Shown here one piece after another: positions 21,395 through 29,825 of a stretch of 34,036 nt of DNA. The stretch's first letter is position 1. Each line of letters begins with the position of its first letter. This DNA comes from an uncultured Candidatus Saccharibacteria bacterium. GTDB taxonomy: Bacteria; Patescibacteria; Saccharimonadia; Saccharimonadales; JACDBH01. Below the pieces are notes generated by a model, which made no database searches, had not been told where the DNA came from, and was given only the letters and a program-made list of their open reading frames with translations. A program made the position numbers and the translations under genes. The stretch spans positions 1-34,036 of the forward strand of contig CAMLHD010000005.1 of the NCBI GenBank assembly GCA_946479835.1, in the 5' to 3' direction.

Positions 21395-21649
21395 ATGCTT
21401 ATTTTTGTCCATGTGATGTTGGCTCTAAGTGCAATCGCGCTTTCTGTAGCCGCAAATTTCATGCCCAGTGCGGGCAAGCTTAAGTCAAGTTATATGTTAG
21501 CCGTAGGCACCCTAGCTTCCGGCGTACTTTTGATAATTGTCAATAACGCCAGCGTCCTTCGCACATGCTTGACCGGCATAGCATTCTTTGGCATCGTCTC
21601 CATGCTCAACGAAACCGCCCGCAAGCGCCTGGCAACCCAGGAAGATTGA
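21395..21649 (+). CDS. Small membrane protein downstream of cyoE
   Basis: This 84-aa protein is nearly all membrane. TM helices lie at about 2-22, 32-51 and 57-72, followed by a short charged C-terminus (NETARKRLATQED). It starts 9 nt after the cyoE stop and should be co-transcribed. There are no His-rich or heme-binding motifs beyond one His at position 6, and a single Cys in RTCLTG. No family is recognised. Its place suggests an accessory role in heme O or oxidase assembly, but this is context only. Confidence 0.65.
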   Translation: MLIFVHVMLALSAIALSVAANFMPSAGKLKSSYMLAVGTLASGVLLIIVNNASVLRTCLTGIAFFGIVSMLNETARKRLATQED

Positions 21650-21707
21650 TATCTCGTTTATCAGGGGAGAGTAGCCGGAGCGCCGGATTTATTCCGCGCC
21701 CCGCGCG

Positions 21708-21735
21708 ATGAGAGGGGAACTTCTTCCCCTCTCAT
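21708..21735. terminator. 12-bp perfect hairpin between convergent genes (possible terminator without T-tract)
   Basis: ATGAGAGGGGAA (21708-21719) and TTCCCCTCTCAT (21724-21735) pair perfectly around a CTTC loop. The hairpin lies between the cyoE-linked gene (+) and the FAD oxidase gene (minus). Neither side has a U-tract, so intrinsic termination is uncertain. It may instead protect mRNA 3' ends. Confidence 0.45.
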
Positions 21736-21762
21736 GAGCAAGCGAACGAAGTGAGCGTGGCG

Positions 21763-23418
21763 TTAAAAATGGTCTCTTACACGGGAGAATGAGTACTCCC
21801 ATGTCGCATCTGCCTTTTTGTGTGGATTGAATATGTTCTGCGGATCATAGATTTCTTTGATTTCACGGAAGAGTTTGACGACCTTGCGGCCGTACATTTC
21901 CTCAAGCCAAGGACCGCGCACCAGACCGTCGTTATGTTCGCCGCTTAAAGAACCGCCGAATTTCAATATCAGCTCATTGACTTCGCGCATAGCCGGCTCA
22001 AGCTTGGCGCGCTCGCGCGGGTCTTCCAGCTTCATCAGCGGAATAATATGGAAGTTGCCGTCCCCCATGTGGCCGGCAATGGTGGCTAACAATTTATACT
22101 TCTTAATAATTTTGCGCAGCTTTGGCAGAAATACCGGCAGGTGTTCGGGATTGACCACAAGGTCATCGATGAACGGGGCAGTGTGCTTATCTTTGACTTT
22201 GCTTCTAAGCAGCTGAAAGCTGGCCCGGCGCATGATCCAGAATTTGCGGCTCTTGGCCTCGGTCTCGTCTTCTTCGAACAACGACTTGTGCTTGAATTCC
22301 TTAAGGTCTTGGCGCAAGGCGCTGACTTTGTCGGCGATAACTTCCGGAGAATCGCCGTCGAACTCTACCAGCAGCACCATCTTGGGAATACCTCGCATCA
22401 GCATGGCGGCGTTAGGTATCAGCTGCGCGGCCAGCTTGATGGTTGCCGGCCAACCGATCAGCTTATGGAAATTAAAGAACAGCTTGAAGCTCAGCATCAG
22501 CGTGTAGTTATCGAAGCCTTCAAAGGCGGAAGGATTATGGGTCATAACCTTGTTGATCATCTTGCCTAAGGGCTTGAGGTCTCGTAAAAAGATCACCAGT
22601 GTGCCGGAATGTTTCGGTGCTGGCACTAGCCGGAACTTCATCTCGGTCGTCAGGCCTAATGTTCCCTGAGCGCCCACGAACAGCTTAGTCAGATCAAATA
22701 TGCCGGTTTCGCGGTTCCAGATGTTCCAAAGATGATAACCGGTCGAATCCTTACTGACTTTCGGCCGTGCCGCTTGCAGGGCTTCGTAATTTTCTTCCAG
22801 TAGGTGAAAGGTCTTGCGGTACAGATCGCCCTCGAAGTTCTTGCGCTTCATCTTGGCATCGAGTTCTTTTCTGGTCAGCGGCTTGATTACGTATTCATTG
22901 CCGTCGCTTAGGACCATTTTTAGTTCGGTAACAAAATTGTCGGTCTTGCCATACTCCAGCGATTTTTCGCCACCGGAATTGTTGTTGACCATGCCACCGA
23001 TGGTGCATAGATCCCTCGACGCCGGATAGGGCGGCAGCAGCGCGTTTTTCTTCAGGCTCTGCTTTTCAAAATCACGGTAATAAACGCCGGGCTGCACGGT
23101 TGCGGCCGTGGCCGTCAACGCTTTGATATCTTTGAAGTGCCTTTTAAAGTCAGCGATGATCGAATCATTGATGGCGCCGCCCGACATGTCGGTGCCAGCC
23201 GAACGCGCAGTTACGCTTAAAGATGGGTTGGTAGCTTTATGTTTGCTTATCATCCGCACCAATGCCTGGACATCGTCGCTGTTCTTCGGAAAAACGACCA
23301 GCTCAGGCCGGATTTCAAAAAGTGAAGCGTCGTGGCTGTAGGTATCTTTTGCGGCCGCTGAATCGTCGACCTCACCCTTAAAACCTGCGGAGCGCAGTTT
23401 TTCGACTAGTTTCTGCAT
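21763..23418 (-). CDS. FAD-linked oxidase (D-lactate/glycolate dehydrogenase-like)
   Basis: This 551-aa protein has an N-terminal PCMH FAD-binding domain (about 35-230) and a C-terminal FAD-oxidase domain (about 260-540). The PCMH domain has VVFPKNSDDVQALVR, TARSAGTDMSGG and a DLCTIGGMVNNNSGG segment. The C-terminal domain has the GHMGDGNFHI motif (about 460-470) and SGEHNDGLVRG (about 505-515), which supply metal and substrate contacts in D-2-hydroxyacid dehydrogenases. There is no Fe-S domain. The family oxidises D-lactate, glycolate or similar acids and passes electrons to a quinone or cytochrome. Its position between cyoE and NDH-2 suggests it feeds the quinone pool. The exact substrate is unknown. 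Confidence 0.88.
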   Translation of the reverse strand: MQKLVEKLRSAGFKGEVDDSAAAKDTYSHDASLFEIRPELVVFPKNSDDVQALVRMISKHKATNPSLSVTARSAGTDMSGGAINDSIIADFKRHFKDIKALTATAATVQPGVYYRDFEKQSLKKNALLPPYPASRDLCTIGGMVNNNSGGEKSLEYGKTDNFVTELKMVLSDGNEYVIKPLTRKELDAKMKRKNFEGDLYRKTFHLLEENYEALQAARPKVSKDSTGYHLWNIWNRETGIFDLTKLFVGAQGTLGLTTEMKFRLVPAPKHSGTLVIFLRDLKPLGKMINKVMTHNPSAFEGFDNYTLMLSFKLFFNFHKLIGWPATIKLAAQLIPNAAMLMRGIPKMVLLVEFDGDSPEVIADKVSALRQDLKEFKHKSLFEEDETEAKSRKFWIMRRASFQLLRSKVKDKHTAPFIDDLVVNPEHLPVFLPKLRKIIKKYKLLATIAGHMGDGNFHIIPLMKLEDPRERAKLEPAMREVNELILKFGGSLSGEHNDGLVRGPWLEEMYGRKVVKLFREIKEIYDPQNIFNPHKKADATWEYSFSRVRDHF

Positions 23419-23476
23419 GACTTAATAACAGCTTAGCGGTTTAGGTCCAAGGTGGCAATACACTTATGGTTTTTGC

Positions 23477-23482
23477 TATACT
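23477..23482 (+). promoter_or_regulatory. Extended -10 of ndh
   Basis: TTGC-TATACT has a TG extension and ends 12 nt before the ndh ATG. No Shine-Dalgarno is present in the short gap, so the message is probably near-leaderless. The -35 is weak. Confidence 0.5.
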
Positions 23483-23494
23483 CGTCATTAAGAT

Positions 23495-24694
23495 ATGAAA
23501 AAACTGCAAGTAGCAATTGTCGGGGGCGGCTTTGGCGGCGTCAAAGCAGCTCTTGAGCTGGCCGGCCATAACAGCTTCAATGTCACGCTGGTCGCCAACA
23601 AGCCTTTCTTCGAATACTTTCCGATGATGTACCACACCGCTACCGGCGGCAGCCGGATAGTTTCCAGCATCACGCTAGGCGAAATATTTGAGGATAAACG
23701 GATTTCAATCTTGATTGACACGGCTGCCAAGATCAATCGTCAAAAGAAGATCCTTAATTTAAAAAGCGGCACCAAACTGGAATATGACATCCTGATTTTG
23801 TCGCTCGGCAACGTGACCAATTATTTCAACATCCCGGGCATGGAAAAATACTCGTTCGGAATTAAAAGCCTGCGTGATACCGAGGCTCTAAAGGCGCATC
23901 TGCATGAGCAGATGACCAACAAGCTGGATATTGACGCTCACTACGTAATCATCGGCGGCGGGCCGACAGGCGTGGAAATCGCTGGTGCTTTACCCGGCTA
24001 CGTCAAATACCTGCGCAAGATGCATGGTGTCCGGTCTAAAAAGAAGATTCATGTTGATCTGATCGAAGCTGCGCCAAGAGTGATGCCGCGCATGCCGAAA
24101 GATGTTTCCCGGATCATTGCCCGGCGCCTCCGCAAGCTTGGCGTCAAATTGTATTTCGGCCGGCCCGTACAGGCCGAAACCGCCGACACGCTGCTATTGG
24201 ACGGCCAACCTATACGCTCGCATACCGTAATTTGGACGGCCGGCGTAGCCAACAATCCATTCTTTGCCAAGAATCACTTCCAACTGTCTCCGAACGGCAA
24301 AGTGCAGGTCGACCAGCTGCTGCAGGCTTGGCCGGGCGTGTTCGTAATCGGCGATAATGCCGATACGCCGTACAGCGGCATGGCGCAGACCGTGCTGCGC
24401 GACGCCAATTTCGTGACCCATAATCTTAAGCGCCACGCCGCCGGCAAACGGCCGTTCGCCTACAAACCCAAGAAACCGATCTACGTTACCCCGGTAGGCA
24501 AGAACTGGGCAGTTGTGGTTTGGGGACGCATGCATTTTTACGGCTATTTGGGCTGGATTCTGCGCCGGGCCGCCGACTGGATCGGTTACCGCGACATCGA
24601 ACCATGGTGGAAGGCTACTAGCAGGCTGCTGGCAGACGATGATAGACAGGATAACTGTCTGGTCTGCGCTACCCGCGTGGCCGCCGTAGATTAG
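23495..24694 (+). CDS. ndh: Type II NADH:quinone dehydrogenase (NDH-2)
   Basis: This 399-aa single-subunit flavoenzyme oxidises NADH and reduces quinone at the inner membrane face without pumping protons. The FAD Rossmann motif is VAIVGGGFGGVKAALEL (residues 6-22). The NAD motif is YVIIGGGPTGVEIAGAL (about 150-166), followed by an acidic end-of-strand region. The second FAD motif is VFVIGDNADT (about 284-293), with a quinone-side GMAQTVLRDA helix just after. The C-terminus has an amphipathic stretch (YLGWILRRAADWIGY) for membrane attachment. It is divergent from the FAD oxidase (76-nt gap). With CyoABCD it forms a two-enzyme NADH-to-oxygen chain. A strong terminator follows. Confidence 0.93.
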   Translation: MKKLQVAIVGGGFGGVKAALELAGHNSFNVTLVANKPFFEYFPMMYHTATGGSRIVSSITLGEIFEDKRISILIDTAAKINRQKKILNLKSGTKLEYDILILSLGNVTNYFNIPGMEKYSFGIKSLRDTEALKAHLHEQMTNKLDIDAHYVIIGGGPTGVEIAGALPGYVKYLRKMHGVRSKKKIHVDLIEAAPRVMPRMPKDVSRIIARRLRKLGVKLYFGRPVQAETADTLLLDGQPIRSHTVIWTAGVANNPFFAKNHFQLSPNGKVQVDQLLQAWPGVFVIGDNADTPYSGMAQTVLRDANFVTHNLKRHAAGKRPFAYKPKKPIYVTPVGKNWAVVVWGRMHFYGYLGWILRRAADWIGYRDIEPWWKATSRLLADDDRQDNCLVCATRVAAVD

Positions 24695-24699
24695 GAACA

Positions 24700-24732
24700 T
24701 TAAAAAGCTCCTGTAAATCAGGAGCTTTTTAA
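24700..24732. terminator. Bidirectional Rho-independent terminator
   Basis: A perfect stem of up to 14 bp (TTAAAAAGCTCCTG with CAGGAGCTTTTTAA) surrounds a 5-nt loop, TAAAT. It has a T-run on the plus strand and, through the A-run, also on the minus strand. It ends ndh (+) and the four-TM protein gene (minus). Confidence 0.92.
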
Positions 24733-24745
24733 TTATTGAAATTAT

Positions 24746-25267
24746 TTATTTTACAAGCTTGTCACCATGATACTTGTCACGGATCGCGAATAACAGCCAG
24801 AATACGACCGCAGATATAAGCAGGTTCCAAATCAGACTGAAGAAGCCGCCGCGGCCTTCGATGAACAGGCTGACGACAGCGTAAACCACGTTGATCAGGC
24901 CTACCAGGAAGAGCAGGTCCCAACCAGATCGCTGGCGGTTCTTGAGCTTAGGATAAGCCATCAAAAGCAGGACGCCTTGGACCAGCAGCACTGCTAAGCC
25001 TACCCACACCCATACCGTTAGGCGCTCTTCCAAAACCGGCGATGCCCCGATGGAGCGGTAAAATTCATTGGCGGAATCCAATAAGTCATCGGCCGCATTT
25101 GCCCAGCGGTAGAGCCACCAGGCAGCCAGCAACTGCAATACGCCGCCGATCAAGGCCAGCCAAGGCCAAAGCTTGACCAGTGTTTCCTTGCTGCTGTCCG
25201 AAAGTTTTGGCGCGCCTTTAAAGAGGTCGGCCAAACTATTTTCGGCTTTATTAAGTAATGCTTTCAC
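24746..25267 (-). CDS. Four-TM membrane protein of unknown function
   Basis: This 173-aa protein starts at a GTG 8 nt after AAGGAGG, a strong site that decides the start. A short soluble N-terminus (1-32) is followed by TM helices at about 34-54, 84-104, 117-135 and 143-163, and a basic C-terminus (RDKYHGDKLVK). A short acidic loop with aromatic residues (ANAADDLLDSANEFYRS) links the first two helices. No catalytic motif is seen and no family is recognised. It is a single-gene unit between the ndh terminator and queA. Confidence 0.75.
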   Translation of the reverse strand: MKALLNKAENSLADLFKGAPKLSDSSKETLVKLWPWLALIGGVLQLLAAWWLYRWANAADDLLDSANEFYRSIGASPVLEERLTVWVWVGLAVLLVQGVLLLMAYPKLKNRQRSGWDLLFLVGLINVVYAVVSLFIEGRGGFFSLIWNLLISAVVFWLLFAIRDKYHGDKLVK

Positions 25268-25343
25268 AGGGTTACCTCCTTAAAATATCTTGGTTTAAGC
25301 ATACGCTTCCGAGCCGCCTATTTTCAATAGTTACTTGAAAATT

Positions 25344-26366
25344 CTAAGTCAGCAGCATCGCATCGCCGAAGCTGTAGAAGCGATATTTTTGCTTGATTGC
25401 ATGCTTATAGATTCGCATGAGTTCAGCAGCGGCCTGGTCCTCATCCAAAGACCGCTTATTGGCTATAAAAGCGGCTACCAGCATCAGCAGGCTGGTGCCG
25501 GGCAGATGAAAGTTCGTGATCAGGCTGTCAACGGCCTTGAACTTATATCCGGGCCTGATAAATATAAACGTAGTGCCGTCCTCGGCCTTGAATTCAGGCC
25601 TGTCTTTACGGGCGCTCTCCAGCATGCGCACGCTGGTAGTTCCTACCGCCGTAAGGTGCGAAGCCTGGTTTAAGATATGCGCCGCCCGGGAACTTATGGC
25701 ATAATCTTCACCGTGCAGGCGGCCGGTGCGCAGATTTTCATCCGTGACGCTGGCGAAAGTGCCAAGGCCAACATGCAGGGTCATTTCCGCAAAATCGTGC
25801 TTGGCCTTGAGTTTTTCAATCAGCTCGTTCGTAAAATGCAGTCCTGCTGTCGGTGCGGCTAAGCTGCCGGAAGCATCGGCATAAACCGTCTGGTATTCGC
25901 TTGCCAGCTTGTCGTTCTGCGCAATATAAGGTGGCAAGGGAATGTGCTCATATGCTTTGAGGCGTTCGTCATCATGGGGCGTATTCAGCCTTAAGGTGCG
26001 GATGCCCTCCGAATCGATTTCTGCAACTTCCGCATGCAACCAATCCGTAAGCTCCGTTTTAGCACCAGGCTTGAACTTGCGCCCTGGCCGTACCAACGCC
26101 CGGATCGTCCTGGCATCAAGTTTTTCAAGCACGAAGACTTCGGTTTTGCCCTCGTTGAAGAGCCAGCGGCAATTCTCAACTTTGCTGTTGTTCACAGCCA
26201 ATGTGGTTTTGGGCTGCAGATATTTATCCAGGTTATAGAAAAAATCATCCTGCAAACGGCCGTCCTTAAGGCTGTAGACCAAAAGCCGGGCGTGATCGCG
26301 CGGGTAGGCCGGCGCCTGGGCTATCAGTTCATCAGGCAAATCAAAAGTATACAAGTCGTCTTTCAC
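25344..26366 (-). CDS. queA: S-adenosylmethionine:tRNA ribosyltransferase-isomerase
   Basis: This 340-aa enzyme transfers the ribose of SAM to preQ1 in tRNA to give epoxyqueuosine at the wobble base of tRNAs with GUN anticodons. Family landmarks are present in order: FDLPDELIAQAPAYPRDHARLLV (seen as FDLPDELIAQAP and DHARLLV, residues 8-30), an LAVNNSKV segment, GRKFKPGAKTE, ASGSLAAPTAGLHFT (about 165-180), HVGLGTF (about 198), HGEDY (about 219), AVGTTSVRMLE (about 240) and TNFHLPGTSLLMLVAAF (about 284-300). Length is normal. The start is a GTG with no clear Shine-Dalgarno and a TAACAT -10 about 9 nt upstream, so it may be leaderless. Confidence 0.96.
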   Translation of the reverse strand: MKDDLYTFDLPDELIAQAPAYPRDHARLLVYSLKDGRLQDDFFYNLDKYLQPKTTLAVNNSKVENCRWLFNEGKTEVFVLEKLDARTIRALVRPGRKFKPGAKTELTDWLHAEVAEIDSEGIRTLRLNTPHDDERLKAYEHIPLPPYIAQNDKLASEYQTVYADASGSLAAPTAGLHFTNELIEKLKAKHDFAEMTLHVGLGTFASVTDENLRTGRLHGEDYAISSRAAHILNQASHLTAVGTTSVRMLESARKDRPEFKAEDGTTFIFIRPGYKFKAVDSLITNFHLPGTSLLMLVAAFIANKRSLDEDQAAAELMRIYKHAIKQKYRFYSFGDAMLLT

Positions 26367-26456
26367 TAGTCAGCTATGTTATCAGTTATTTAACTCTTGC
26401 GTAAATTATTAAATGGTTTTATCATGACCTGTTCGCCTAACTGCGGATAGAAAAGT

Positions 26457-26462
26457 TACAAT
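26457..26462 (+). promoter_or_regulatory. -10 element of the helicase-nuclease gene
   Basis: AAGTTACAAT, identical over these bases to the tRNA-Gln promoter, ends 7 nt before the ATG at 26470. Transcription should start at or next to the start codon, giving a leaderless message. Confidence 0.5.
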
Positions 26463-26469
26463 AATAACG

Positions 26470-29400
26470 ATGAGTTTTGAAGACGTTTATAATCGCTTGA
26501 ACGACGAGCAGAAACGGGCTGTCGATGCTATTGACGGACCGCTGCTGGTGCTGGCCGGGCCCGGCACCGGCAAGACCCAGCTTTTGAGCGCCCGGGTTGC
26601 CAATATTCTGCGCCTGACCGACACTAGGCCCGAAAACATTCTGTGCCTGACGTTTACAGATGCCGCAGCGCTTAATATGCGCGAGCGCCTGGGCACCATG
26701 ATCGGCGAAGCAGCCTATGACGTGCACATCAACACCTACCACAGCTTTGCTGCCGAGATCATCAAGGCCTACCCGGATTTTTTTGAGACCGTTGATCTTG
26801 CTACGGGCGAAGATTCGCGTTTAGAGCGGCCAATCAACGAGCTCGGACAGCTGGAAGTCATAAAGTCAATCGTCGATCAGCTGCCATTCAGCGATCCACT
26901 TAGGAGCGCCCGTTATTATCTACGAAGTGTTGTCTCAACTATATCGGATCTCAAACAGGCAAATATAAATCCTGATGAATTAAGAGAAATCGCCAAGTCC
27001 AACGCCGAAGACAGTCAAAAGCTGTCAGTGCCTATCAATGAATTGATGAGCAAAGCCGGCGGCACCATGCCCCGGAAAGCAGCCGCGGCCATCGAATTGT
27101 TCGAAGCTGTCTTAAGCCAAACGGAGAAAGGCAAAGGCAGCCTGGCGAAATCTGGTGCGGAAGCGTTAAAACAAGCGCTCGAAGACGCGGAAGCAGAAAA
27201 TTCCACCAAACCTTTGACCGCCTGGAAGAACGACTGGCTGCAAAAAGACTCTGGTGACAACTGGATGTTCGGAAATCCCGAAACCACCGAAAAAATGCTG
27301 TCTTTGGCAACCATCTTTGAGCGCTACCAGAAGGTACTGAAAGACACCAGCCAGTACGACTTCAACGATATGATATTGACCACCATCAAGGCCATGAATG
27401 AAAAGCCGGAGCTTAAGTTCAACTTGCAGGAACGCTACCAGTACATCCTGCTGGACGAGTTCCAGGACACTAATGCCGTCCAGTTCGAGTTAGTACGAAA
27501 CCTGGCAGAACACCCCGTGCACGAGGGCAGGCCCAACATCATGGCGGTCGGCGACGACGATCAGGGCATCTTTGCTTTCCAGGGCGCCGATATCGGCAAC
27601 ATGGTACAGTTTTTGGCGGCATTCCGCGATGTCGAAGTCATTAACCTCATCAAAAATTATCGTTCGCACACCGACATCCTGCATGTCGCCCACAATATTG
27701 CCGAGCAGATAGAATCGCGGCTGCACCATAATCTTAAAAACATCAGTAAAGACATCGAAGCCGCGTCTTTGAGCCTGCCAGCAAAGGCAACCATAGCCCG
27801 CCACGAGTTTAATTCGCAGGCCGCCGAGTACGGATGGGTGGCCGACAGCATCGCCGAGCTCATCAAAGCCGGTACCGATCCGGCCGAGATTGCCGTTCTA
27901 GCGCCCAAGCACGTGATTTTGGAAACTCTGGTGCCTTTCCTGAATAAAAAGAATCTGCCGGTAGCATATGAGAAGCGTGAAAATATCTTTGAGACCGAAA
28001 TCGTGCGCGCCATTATTTTGGTCTGCGAATTCCTGCGGGCCGCCGAACATAATCAAATCGAACCGATGGACGAACTGCTGCCAAGAGTGCTGAGTTTGGA
28101 TTTTTGGCAGGTGCCGGTCAGTACCATTTGGCAGCTCAATTGGGAGCATCATGATCAGCACAGTAAAGACGGCCAGACGTGGGTACAGCGGGCCTTGAAG
28201 CACACTGACACCAAAGACCATGTCGAGTTCCTGCTGACCTTAGGTTCCAAGACCAACATCTTAGGTTTGGAACAGACATTGGATTTCATTACCGGTGCCG
28301 ATTCGCTGGAAGGCTATGCCTCACCTTTGAAAAGCTATTATTTTTCCAATGCCGCGGCCGAAGCTTCGCCGGTAAAGTTCTACGAAGCGATCTCGCACTT
28401 AAGCGTCATCCGCGCCCAACTGCGCGACCAGCAGGTCAGGGCAGACCAACGACTGACGATAGACGGTCTGCTGGAACTGTACGAAACCTACCTCGAAGCC
28501 GAGCAGCCGCTCATTAACAGCCATCCCATCGCCCAAGCCGAATCGGCGGTTCAACTGCAGACGGTTTATAAGGCCAAGGGTTTGGAATACGAATACGTCT
28601 TTTTGCCGTTTATGCACGACGATGTGTGGGGCGGCACTGCTACCGGATCTTATAACAAGATATCGCTGCCAAAGAATCTAAAATTCATCCGTCACGACTC
28701 CACCAGCGACGATTCTTACCGCCGGCTTTTGTTCGTAGCCATAACCCGTGCCAAGCACGGCTTGATCGCCACCAGCCATGCCCAAAAAGAGACAGGCAAA
28801 CAGAACTTGCCGGTAAAATACATGCACGAATCCGGCGATGAAGAGCGCGTCAGCGCTATTCTGCCACCTGCATACCAGCAGGTCATGCGTACAGAAAGGC
28901 CCACCGAGCAGCTAATGCTGGATGTGGACACATTGTGGCACAGCCGCCACACTGCCTTTACGCCGTCACTAAAAAGCCTGCTAAAGAACCGGCTCAGCCA
29001 CTATGTCATGAGCCCGACACATCTTAATAATTTCACAAATATCGAGTATGCCGGACCGTTCGATTTTCTGCTCAATACGCTACTCCGGTTCCCTATGGCG
29101 CCGTCTGCAGACAGCGTTTACGGCGACGCCCTGCACCGAGCACTAGAGCGTTTTCAGAAATCAGGCCAGGGCGGCAAAGGCTGGTCAATCGAGCAAGCCG
29201 TAAAAAGTTTTGAAGAACAACTGGACAGGGGCTATCTTACGCCAGCCGACAAGGCTATTTACGCTGACCGCGGTGCCCGTGCACTTAGAATTTATCTGAA
29301 GAAAAATGCCAAGCGCCTGCTAGCGCATGCTGAGATCGAGGCCGATTTTCGGCGCGAGGGCTGTAGTTTGGGCGATGCGGTGCTGACCGGCAAGATCGAC

Positions 29401-29781
29401 CGCCTGGAAGTAGACAAGTCCAACAAGAAGCTGACCATCATAGATTATAAAAGCGGCAAGGCCTCAACGAAGTGGGGCAGCAGCCCGAAACACATCAATT
29501 ACAAGCACCAGCTGTATTTTTATACCTTGCTGCTCGAAACCTCCAGTACATACCGCGGCTACCGTGTCGAGGCCGCTCAGTTGGAGTTTATCGAGCCGCT
29601 GACGAACGGTGAGCCCGCACCGCCGCTGGTACTGCCATTCAACGAAAAAGAATACGGCGAGTTCAAGCGGCTGGTGGCTAGCGTCTGGCAGCACATCCAA
29701 GCTTTAGACTTACCCGATATTTCCGGTTACGGCAGCGGAGCTTCCGGTATGCGAAAATTCATCACTGATTTGCTGACATAA
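26470..29781 (+). CDS. UvrD/Rep-family helicase with C-terminal PD-(D/E)XK nuclease domain
   Basis: This 1103-aa SF1A helicase has the Q-motif NDEQKRAV (11-18) and Walker A AGPGTGKTQ (29-37), with LTFTDAAALNMRERL (motif Ia) after it. Walker B is LLDEFQDTN (about 327-335). Motif III is GDDDQGIFAFQGAD (about 358-372) and motif IV the NYRSH region. Motif V is KAKGLEYEYVF (about 700) and motif VI VAITRAKHGL (about 755). The C-terminal 220 residues hold a RecB-type nuclease with GKIDRLEV, IIDYKSGK (about 990) and QLYFYTLLL (about 1015). This fusion matches AdnB/AddA-like enzymes that process DNA double-strand ends. No second Adn/Add subunit is in the window. Confidence 0.93.
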   Translation: MSFEDVYNRLNDEQKRAVDAIDGPLLVLAGPGTGKTQLLSARVANILRLTDTRPENILCLTFTDAAALNMRERLGTMIGEAAYDVHINTYHSFAAEIIKAYPDFFETVDLATGEDSRLERPINELGQLEVIKSIVDQLPFSDPLRSARYYLRSVVSTISDLKQANINPDELREIAKSNAEDSQKLSVPINELMSKAGGTMPRKAAAAIELFEAVLSQTEKGKGSLAKSGAEALKQALEDAEAENSTKPLTAWKNDWLQKDSGDNWMFGNPETTEKMLSLATIFERYQKVLKDTSQYDFNDMILTTIKAMNEKPELKFNLQERYQYILLDEFQDTNAVQFELVRNLAEHPVHEGRPNIMAVGDDDQGIFAFQGADIGNMVQFLAAFRDVEVINLIKNYRSHTDILHVAHNIAEQIESRLHHNLKNISKDIEAASLSLPAKATIARHEFNSQAAEYGWVADSIAELIKAGTDPAEIAVLAPKHVILETLVPFLNKKNLPVAYEKRENIFETEIVRAIILVCEFLRAAEHNQIEPMDELLPRVLSLDFWQVPVSTIWQLNWEHHDQHSKDGQTWVQRALKHTDTKDHVEFLLTLGSKTNILGLEQTLDFITGADSLEGYASPLKSYYFSNAAAEASPVKFYEAISHLSVIRAQLRDQQVRADQRLTIDGLLELYETYLEAEQPLINSHPIAQAESAVQLQTVYKAKGLEYEYVFLPFMHDDVWGGTATGSYNKISLPKNLKFIRHDSTSDDSYRRLLFVAITRAKHGLIATSHAQKETGKQNLPVKYMHESGDEERVSAILPPAYQQVMRTERPTEQLMLDVDTLWHSRHTAFTPSLKSLLKNRLSHYVMSPTHLNNFTNIEYAGPFDFLLNTLLRFPMAPSADSVYGDALHRALERFQKSGQGGKGWSIEQAVKSFEEQLDRGYLTPADKAIYADRGARALRIYLKKNAKRLLAHAEIEADFRREGCSLGDAVLTGKIDRLEVDKSNKKLTIIDYKSGKASTKWGSSPKHINYKHQLYFYTLLLETSSTYRGYRVEAAQLEFIEPLTNGEPAPPLVLPFNEKEYGEFKRLVASVWQHIQALDLPDISGYGSGASGMRKFITDLLT

Positions 29782-29810
29782 AAAAAGCCCTTAATTTAAG
29801 AGCTCTTTTT
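29781..29810. terminator. Terminator-like hairpin, bidirectional
   Basis: The A-rich arm AAAAAAGCCCTTA and the arm TAAGAGCTCTTTTT pair over about 13 positions with two mismatches around an ATT loop and end in T5 on either strand. It separates the helicase-nuclease gene (+) from the aquaporin gene (minus). Confidence 0.65.
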
Positions 29811-29825
29811 ATGATTTTGTTTTGC

